NCBI GenBank assembly: GCA_017882405.1 | Contig: JADGPO010000143.1 | Location: 1-64,000, forward strand | From: Solirubrobacteraceae bacterium | GTDB lineage: Bacteria > Actinomycetota > Thermoleophilia > Solirubrobacterales > Solirubrobacteraceae | Reading direction: 5' to 3' | DNA length: 64,000 bases | In this document: piece by piece, positions 59,405-64,000 of the stretch | Numbering within the stretch: the stretch's first letter is position 1 | Layout: each line of letters begins with the position of its first letter | Position numbers and translations under genes: made by a program | Notes under the pieces: model-generated | Databases searched by the model: none | What the model saw: the letters and a program-made list of their open reading frames with translations, nothing else | Told to the model about the DNA's origin: nothing

Positions 59405-59559
59405 GCGGCTTCTTGGGCCCCGAGGGCGAAAGGCGGCGACCCATACGTCCGATGTAGGACGTGTGATAAAGCTCGAGTCGCGAAGGTCTGAGCATTGCGC
59501 TACCGGCCGAACTGCTCGCCCGGCTCGGGTCCCAAGCCCACGAGCCGGGCTCCCCGTCG

Positions 59560-60345
59560 TCAGCTCGAAACCAGCTCGGCCGCGCGACGGTCGTCGTTCT
59601 TGACTGCGATCAGGGCGACGTAGTACAGCGGCTGACCGTTGCTGGACAGGCGGTGGCGGTAGCGCTCGTGCGTGCGGAGGTCGAGCAGCTTCTCGTCGAG
59701 CATCCGTCGGATCAGCTTCTGAAACCCGGAGGGATCCTCGGTCGTGAGGAAGTCCTCCTTGATCGTCAGTGCGATCCAGCCGCCGGGCTGTATCTCGTCA
59801 TACGCGGTCGCCAGCGCCTCGGGCGGGATGTCGTCGAAGCCCAGCGCCGCCACGCTGATCAGGCAGTTGAACTTGGGCTTGGCCAGCCGCTCGCGCTCGT
59901 CGGCGTTCAGCTGCGTCAGGTCGGCGACGAGATAGTCCTCGTAGACCTCGGAACGGTCGCGCTTGGCTGCGGCCGCCGCCTCGGGGAGCAGGTCCACGCC
60001 GACGATCGAGCGCACCCCGATGGCGCGGAGCTCCTCGCCGACGATGCCGTTGCCGGCCCCGAGGTCGAGCGCCGTGAGCGAGGCCGGGTCGGTCCCCTCG
60101 CGATCCAGCTCACGCTTGAGCAGACCGACGACCGTCTTGGGCGACTTGCATTCCAGCTGGTCGTAGAACAGGTGCTCGTAGAGCCCCTGTACGTCGTAGA
60201 TGGCCCCGTAGTCGTGAAAACGGATCCGTCGCTGTTCGCCGTCGATCGAGGCGTCGAACCACTCCTCGTCCTGGGCAACCGCCTCTCGGCCGGGCGGGTT
60301 CGGGACGTGAACCTCCTCGAACTCGTCTTGGTCGGACCGCGTCAT
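59560..60345 (-). CDS. SAM-dependent methyltransferase
   Basis: A 261-residue class I methyltransferase. A cofactor-binding glycine motif is visible as LTALDLGAGNGIVGEELRAIGV, then IVGVDLLPEAAAAAKRDR, and an acidic loop (YLVADLTQLNADE). The N-terminal segment carries YGAIYDVQGLYEHLFYDQLECKSP, which suggests a small-molecule methyltransferase, but no acceptor is evident. ATG 60345 is followed by an acidic run (TRSDQDEFEEVHVPNPPG). It is convergent with the Flp-type gene and unlinked to any operon. Confidence 0.8.
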   Translation of the reverse strand: MTRSDQDEFEEVHVPNPPGREAVAQDEEWFDASIDGEQRRIRFHDYGAIYDVQGLYEHLFYDQLECKSPKTVVGLLKRELDREGTDPASLTALDLGAGNGIVGEELRAIGVRSIVGVDLLPEAAAAAKRDRSEVYEDYLVADLTQLNADERERLAKPKFNCLISVAALGFDDIPPEALATAYDEIQPGGWIALTIKEDFLTTEDPSGFQKLIRRMLDEKLLDLRTHERYRHRLSSNGQPLYYVALIAVKNDDRRAAELVSS

Positions 60346-60452
60346 CTGCTCTCAGGCTACCGACGTGGATCAGAACACGCAGTCTTCAGGGCGATGACTC
60401 AGGCTCGAGTCGAGCTTTACAGTGACCTGCCGGGCAGTTCATCACAGGAGGA

Positions 60453-60698
60453 ATGCGCGCGGCCCCGGCCCCGGAGCGGCGTTCGACAGCTGGGCCGACT
60501 ACTGCGCTCGCGATCTCTCAGCCCCAGGCCGAGCGTTCAACCGGCCAACCTCAATCTAAACCTCAGCGTCAGGCTCAGACTCAGCGCTCCTCCACCGCTG
60601 CCGCTTGGGTCCGCGAGCACGCAACTCAGGGCGCCCTCGTGGCCACGGTCATCGCCGGCGGACTGGTGCGGATGCTCAAGCGCGGCCGCGGTCGCTGA
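60453..60698 (+). CDS. Low-complexity small protein with a C-terminal hydrophobic segment
   Basis: An 81-codon frame rich in Arg, Pro, Gln, Ser and Thr (repeated Q-x-Q and RS-T elements), ending in GALVATVIAGGLVRMLKRGRGR. AGGAGG immediately precedes the ATG, only one base away, which is too close for efficient initiation. The gene may be real, or the start may lie elsewhere. No family recognised. It ends a few bases from the convergent DUF2237 gene. Confidence 0.35.
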   Translation: MRAAPAPERRSTAGPTTALAISQPQAERSTGQPQSKPQRQAQTQRSSTAAAWVREHATQGALVATVIAGGLVRMLKRGRGR

Positions 60699-60704
60699 CC
60701 GAGC

Positions 60705-61097
60705 TCAGATCTGCAGCTGTCCCGGATCCTCGGGAACGTCGACAGCGTGCTGCTGGAGGACTTCGAGCGGGACGACGTCCAGCGCGCGCTCGTGAGTCGA
60801 GGCGAGCACCACGAACGCGGCGGCGCCCTCGACATGGGCTCGCAACCAGTTGGCCGCGGTCACGCACCAGCGATCCCCGGGCACCAGGCCGGGGAACTCG
60901 AACTGCGGCACCGGTGTTGCGAGATCGTTGCCGATCTCCCGCTGGTGCTCCAGGAACTCGGCCGTGACCACCGCGCAGATCGTGTGGCTTCCGAGATCCT
61001 GCGCGCCCGTGTGGCAGCACCCATCGCGATAGAAGCCGGTCATCGGGTCGGTGCCACACATCTTCAGTGGCCCCCCGAGCACGTTGCGGTCACTCAC
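60705..61097 (-). CDS. DUF2237 family protein
   Basis: A 130-residue small Cys-containing protein that matches the DUF2237 pattern: NVLGGPLKMCGTDPMTGFYRDGCC at the N-terminus, then SHTICAVVTAEFLEHQREIGNDL, then DRWCVTAANWLRAHVEGAA. The family is widespread and of unknown function. It is a single gene with no operon context. Confidence 0.85.
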   Translation of the reverse strand: MSDRNVLGGPLKMCGTDPMTGFYRDGCCHTGAQDLGSHTICAVVTAEFLEHQREIGNDLATPVPQFEFPGLVPGDRWCVTAANWLRAHVEGAAAFVVLASTHERALDVVPLEVLQQHAVDVPEDPGQLQI

Positions 61098-61473
61098 GAC
61101 GGCCAGTATCCGGCATCGCCCGGCAGCGCGCCCATCACCTCGAGGCCGGCGCCCTCAGCTCACGACAGGGGCTGATCGCCGTCGGTCACCTCGACGGCTC
61201 CGAACCCCTCCAGTGGACGGTCGATGAAGAACAACTCAAGCGTGATATCGAGCTCGACGTGAGCCTGGCTCAGGAACGCGAGCACCTTAGGCCGTCGAGT
61301 GGGCAGCGCACCTTGATCCGGTCCGGGTGAGAAGCTATATTTGCGCTTGCAGGCTCTTGCACCGACTACTGGAGGTGCCTGAGAACGCTTTGGTTAGCTG
61401 GACGCGCCGGTAGTCACTGAGTTGGCTTCCACTCGCGGCCCGCGGCGGTTACGGCTAGCTGAAAGGGAGGCCT
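61098..61473. other. 376-base stretch without a secure gene
   Basis: The minus strand contains a 41-codon open frame (GTG 61285 to the stop at 61160) with natural-looking sequence: FLSQAHVELDITLELFFIDRP and then LEGFGAVEVTDGDQPLS. It may be a very small gene or the tail of a lost one. The plus strand carries an AT-richer patch (AGCTATATTTGC near 61333) that could be the promoter for the gene at 61474. Nothing else is seen. Confidence 0.3.
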
Positions 61474-61842
61474 GTGTTCGTGCAGCCACGTCGCGTCGCG
61501 ACGTGCTCACTCGCCCCGGATTATCCGGGCGCAGGAGCAGTAGCCGTGACCGCGCTCCCCGGGCGCGTGCCGGCAGTTGGCAGCTGGGACTCGACTGAGG
61601 TCAGGCGATCGCCGGCGCCGGTGACGACGCTCGCCGGAACCGAAGGCGGCCGCGCCCGGCTCTTGCGCCGCGACCTCGTCGACACGATCGCGTGCGAGGT
61701 CGCTCTTCTCTTCAAGCCCGGATTGCCGCGGACGACCGCAGATCGTTTGCACGTTCGGCATGGCGATTCCTCCGGGGTGGCGGAGTGGACTCCCGGTACG
61801 TCGAACGACGACGCGCTGCTCACGGCCAAGGCGATCGAGTGA
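61474..61842 (+). CDS. Hypothetical protein, 122 residues
   Basis: A frame with GTG start preceded by GGGAGG at 61465-61470. The product has no signal peptide or spans and no recognisable motif. The middle is Arg/Ala-rich (GGRARLLRRDLVDTIACEVALLF). The stop overlaps the ATG of the next gene (TGATG), which supports translation. It could be a small partner of the HATPase protein downstream. Confidence 0.45.
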   Translation: MFVQPRRVATCSLAPDYPGAGAVAVTALPGRVPAVGSWDSTEVRRSPAPVTTLAGTEGGRARLLRRDLVDTIACEVALLFKPGLPRTTADRLHVRHGDSSGVAEWTPGTSNDDALLTAKAIE

Positions 61843-62318
61843 TGTGGCGTGAGCTGCCCGGGGCGAGACCTCGATCGGGATCCCGCCCCCGGGGCGAGCG
61901 AATGAACTCGCACGGGCATGGCTCATCCTCGACCGAGGAGCCGCGCGACCGCGACCGCACCGGCGTCCTCGGGCTGAGCCGCGATCCGACCGCCCCCCGC
62001 ACCGCCCGTGCCTGGCTCGGAACACTATTTGGCGCGGATCTCGGCGACGGCACGCTCGCCGCCGCCAAGCTTCTGGTCACCGAGATCGTCACCAATGCCG
62101 TGCGGCACGGTGAGGGCGAGATCGTGCTGCGCGCTCGGCTTGACCAGGGGCGGCTCTTTGCCGAGGTGATCGACCAGGGGCACGGCTTCGCTTGGACGGT
62201 CCCCGAACCTGACCGCGAGCGGACCACGGGATGGGGCCTGATGCTGGTCGCCGGTGAAGCGGATCGCTGGGGCGTGGACGGGGTCACCACCCACGTCTGG
62301 TTCGAGCTCAACGCCTGA
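61842..62318 (+). CDS. HATPase_c anti-sigma-factor-type serine kinase / ATP-binding protein
   Basis: A 158-residue GHKL-type ATP-binding protein. The N-box (VTEIVTNAVRHGEGEIVL), a G1 box (VIDQGHGFAW) and a G2-like glycine motif (TTGWGLMLVAGEADRWG) are all present, as in RsbW/SpoIIAB-like kinases that control alternative sigma factors in actinobacteria. ATG 61842 overlaps the upstream stop; ATG 61902 is an alternative that drops a basic 20-residue stretch. No sigma or anti-anti-sigma gene is adjacent. Confidence 0.8.
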   Translation: MWRELPGARPRSGSRPRGERMNSHGHGSSSTEEPRDRDRTGVLGLSRDPTAPRTARAWLGTLFGADLGDGTLAAAKLLVTEIVTNAVRHGEGEIVLRARLDQGRLFAEVIDQGHGFAWTVPEPDRERTTGWGLMLVAGEADRWGVDGVTTHVWFELNA

Positions 62319-62332
62319 AGCGCGGATCAGAA

Positions 62333-62355
62333 CGGCTGGCGGTAATCGCCAGCCG
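62333..62355 (+). terminator. Intrinsic terminator after the HATPase gene
   Basis: CGGCTGGCG (62333-62341) and CGCCAGCCG (62347-62355) form a perfect nine-base stem with loop GTAAT, followed by TATTT. It lies 15 bases after the stop. Confidence 0.7.
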
Positions 62356-62399
62356 TATTTAGGCTCTCGTTGACTTCCTCTGAGAAAGGCGACCGCGTG

Positions 62400-62588
62400 A
62401 TGAGCGATCTAGAAGCAGAGATAAAGGAACTTCTTTCAGGACACAGGCTCAGCCCAGAGCAGCGCCAGGGCCTGCAGCAGGGCGAGTCCGAGCCCGACAC
62501 CGTCCGGAGTCTCCAGCGGATGCTCGCCAACACCCAAAATGCCCTGCTGAGGCTCGCGCGCGAGATCGACGAGCTGCGGGCCCGCTAG
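62400..62588 (+). CDS. Small coiled-coil hypothetical protein
   Basis: A 62-residue polar, helical protein (SDLEAEIKELLSGHRLSPEQ, then NTQNALLRLAREIDELRAR), a good two-helix coiled coil. ATG 62400 is chosen; GTG 62397 and ATG 62370 are in frame. GAGAAAGGCGA before it resembles a ribosome-binding site. No family is recognised. Confidence 0.5.
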   Translation: MSDLEAEIKELLSGHRLSPEQRQGLQQGESEPDTVRSLQRMLANTQNALLRLAREIDELRAR

Positions 62589-62838
62589 CCCTCTCCGGTT
62601 GACCGAGCCGGCCCTGGTTGCCGCCGAGACTGGAGCGATGAGCGATGAGTTGCTCAGTCCGTCGGCACAGATGGTGCTGCATGGCGCCGGCGCGTTTCTC
62701 GGAGGGTTCACGCTGAAGGCCCTCGAGGCCGTGACCTTGCCTGTCGCTGGCGGTAGATCGCGTAGCCGTCCCGGTTGCCAGCACGCGACGCTGGTGCTGT
62801 GGGCGACTGCCAGTGCTCTCGGGCGACCGCTGACGCGG

Positions 62839-63936
62839 TCAGATACACACCGGCCGCTTCATCGTGCGGTACACGAACTCGTCCGTCTCCCCCGACTCAC
62901 GTGCCGAGACGACGCGATCGTGGTGCGGCGAGAACCGGCAGACCGGATCGGTGGCCGCCGCGTCGCCCGTGAGCCGCATCGCCTGGCAGCGGCACCCGCC
63001 CCAATCGGACTCCTGTGCTCCGAGCGGGCAGGAGCGGCACGGCTCCTGCATCCAGTCCGTCCCGCGAAAGCGCGCGAACGCGTCGGACTCGCTCCAGATC
63101 CACTGCAACGGATGCTCACGGACGTTGGCGAACTCGAGCCCCGGAATCGTCGACGCCGCCTGGCAGGGCAGCACCTCCCCGTTGGGGGCGACCACTATCG
63201 CGGTCCGGCCCCAGCCGCCCATGCACGGCTTCGGCTGCTCCTCGTAGAAGTCGGGCAGCACCCAGAGGACGTCGACCTTGGGGCCGACACGCTCACGGAA
63301 GCGCTGGACCGCCTCCTCCCCGTGCCGGAGCTGCTCCCACGACGGCAGGAGCGCTTCCTGGTTGGGGACCGCCCAGCCGTAGTACTGCGTGTTCGCGAGC
63401 TCAAGCCGTTGCGCCCCGAGCTCGAGGGCGAGATCGAGCACCTCCTCAATCCGATCGAGGTTCTGCCGGTGCAGGACGCAGTTGATCGTCAGCGGGAAGT
63501 CGATCTCCTTGACCAGGCGCGCCGCCGCGATCTTCTTCTCGAACGATCGGTTGCCCGCGATCCGGTCGTTGTCCTCCGCGTTCGGGCTCTGGATGGAGAT
63601 CTGCACGTGGTCGAGCCCCGCTGCCTTCAGCGCCTCCGCGCGCTCGCGCGTGAACAGGGTGCCGGCGGTGATCAGCGACGAGTAGAGACCGGCGTCGCGC
63701 GCGCCCGCGCACAGCGCCACCAGATCGCGGCGCAGCAGCGGCTCTCCGCCGGTGAGCGCGAGCTGCAGGACGCCGAGCGCTCGCGCCTCGTGAAACGCTC
63801 GGATCCAGTGCTCGGTCTCGAGCTCTGAGCGGTATCGCTCGCCGCCGATGTCGACCGGGTTGGAGCAGTACGGACAGTGCAGCGGACACTGGTAGGAGAG
63901 CTCGGCGATCAGCGTGGAAGGCCTAGGCGGCTGCAT
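62839..63936 (-). CDS. pqqE: PQQ biosynthesis radical SAM protein PqqE
   Basis: A 365-residue radical SAM enzyme that forms the Glu-Tyr carbon-carbon bond in the PqqA peptide, the first step of pyrroloquinoline quinone synthesis. The CxxxCxxC cluster motif is C17-C21-C24 (CPLHCPYCSNP). The SPASM auxiliary-cluster cysteines appear near the C-terminus (LPCQAASTIPG; CRSCPLGAQESDWGGCRCQA). The conserved LALTGGEPLLRRDLV follows the core. ATG 63936 overlaps the 3' end of pqqD by 14 bases, the usual pqqD-pqqE coupling. Confidence 0.9.
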   Translation of the reverse strand: MQPPRPSTLIAELSYQCPLHCPYCSNPVDIGGERYRSELETEHWIRAFHEARALGVLQLALTGGEPLLRRDLVALCAGARDAGLYSSLITAGTLFTRERAEALKAAGLDHVQISIQSPNAEDNDRIAGNRSFEKKIAAARLVKEIDFPLTINCVLHRQNLDRIEEVLDLALELGAQRLELANTQYYGWAVPNQEALLPSWEQLRHGEEAVQRFRERVGPKVDVLWVLPDFYEEQPKPCMGGWGRTAIVVAPNGEVLPCQAASTIPGLEFANVREHPLQWIWSESDAFARFRGTDWMQEPCRSCPLGAQESDWGGCRCQAMRLTGDAAATDPVCRFSPHHDRVVSARESGETDEFVYRTMKRPVCI

Positions 63937-64000
63937 CGACCACCAGTCCCTTCTGCGCCATGGCGTCGATCAGTCCGCGCACGTCGTCGCTGAGATCCGA
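63923..64000 (-). CDS. pqqD: PQQ biosynthesis protein PqqD, 3' part cut by the window edge
   Basis: The 25 codons visible before the stop (DVRGLIDAMAQKGLVVDAAA at the end) match the C-terminal helix of PqqD, the chaperone that carries the PqqA peptide to PqqE. The gene runs off the window. Its stop lies inside pqqE, and the gene order D-E is conserved in pqq operons. Together with pqqE this shows that the organism can make PQQ for quinoprotein dehydrogenases. Confidence 0.7.
   Translation of the reverse strand, partial: SDLSDDVRGLIDAMAQKGLVVDAAA

Noticed and set aside
62599..63828. Plus-strand frame beginning MTEPALVAAETGAM and running across pqqE
   Set aside because: The first 60 residues look mildly natural (HGAGAFLGGFTLKALEAV), but the frame then runs antisense through the whole of pqqE. 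At most a tiny lost gene lies at 62638-62838.
1..64000. CRISPR arrays, tRNA/rRNA genes, IS elements, phage genes
   Set aside because: No regularly spaced repeats, cloverleaf-like sequences, transposase motifs or phage modules were recognised by reading the window.

Overview
The window is high-GC DNA (G/C-rich third positions, frequent GTG starts, many ATGA/GTGA overlaps, promoters that look leaderless). It reads as an aerobic actinobacterium. A Thermoleophilia/Solirubrobacterales-type soil organism is a reasonable inference, but no rRNA or other marker is present to prove it. No tRNA, rRNA, CRISPR array, intact IS element or prophage was seen.

Layout. (a) 0-10 kb: a scavenging/catabolic block on the plus strand: amidohydrolase, cysteine-dioxygenase-like cupin, M20 N-carbamoyl-amino-acid hydrolase, an oligopeptide-type ABC transporter with fused ATPases, an alcohol dehydrogenase and an enolase-superfamily enzyme, with broken genes between them. 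(b) 10-19.7 kb: a minus-strand hut-like operon (HAL-like 2, ornithine-cyclodeaminase-like, hutU, hutI, hutF, HAL-like 1) and a divergent HAL-like 3. All three HAL-family proteins lack the Ala-Ser-Gly that forms the MIO cofactor. (c) 19.9-23.4 kb: a complete OpuC-type quaternary-amine ABC importer. (d) 23.5-32 kb: an MFS exporter, an SNF2 helicase, a DrrAB-type exporter, a cNMP/CBS/DUF294 protein and decayed MFS and ROK genes. (e) 32-37.5 kb: choline-dehydrogenase-like GMC oxidase, APC permease, aldehyde dehydrogenase and a GntR/FCD regulator. (f) 37.6-41.2 kb: a large secreted S53 peptidase. (g) 41.2-49.4 kb: a corrinoid methyltransfer system (MttB-family methyltransferase, IclR regulator, corrinoid protein, MTHFR zinc domain, MetF, methyl-THF methyltransferase, RACo, DUF1638). 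(h) 49.4-55.6 kb: a dimethylglycine-dehydrogenase-like enzyme with its ETF and a DgcB-like Fe-S membrane oxidoreductase. (i) 55.7-64 kb: two paralogous secreted proteins, small housekeeping or unknown genes, a MetE-like protein, a lone Flp-type pilin, and pqqE/pqqD at the edge.

How it fits together (inference). Blocks c, e, g and h form one quaternary-amine pathway: uptake, choline to betaine oxidation, demethylation through a corrinoid to methyl-THF and methylene-THF, and oxidative demethylation of the di/monomethylamine through ETF into the quinone pool. They are tied together by a 12-bp palindrome, CTGATATATCAG, present in five variants at 19874, 35273, 37567, 42690 and 55574. One copy lies in front of the gntR gene, which makes GntR the prime candidate for the shared regulator. 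The HAL-like proteins extend this idea. HAL-superfamily enzymes without MIO include ergothionase, which eliminates trimethylamine from the histidine betaine ergothioneine. The most exciting reading is that block b degrades histidine-derived betaines (ergothioneine, hercynine or related compounds) into urocanate-type intermediates for hutU/hutI/hutF, with the adjacent OpuC-type importer supplying the substrate.
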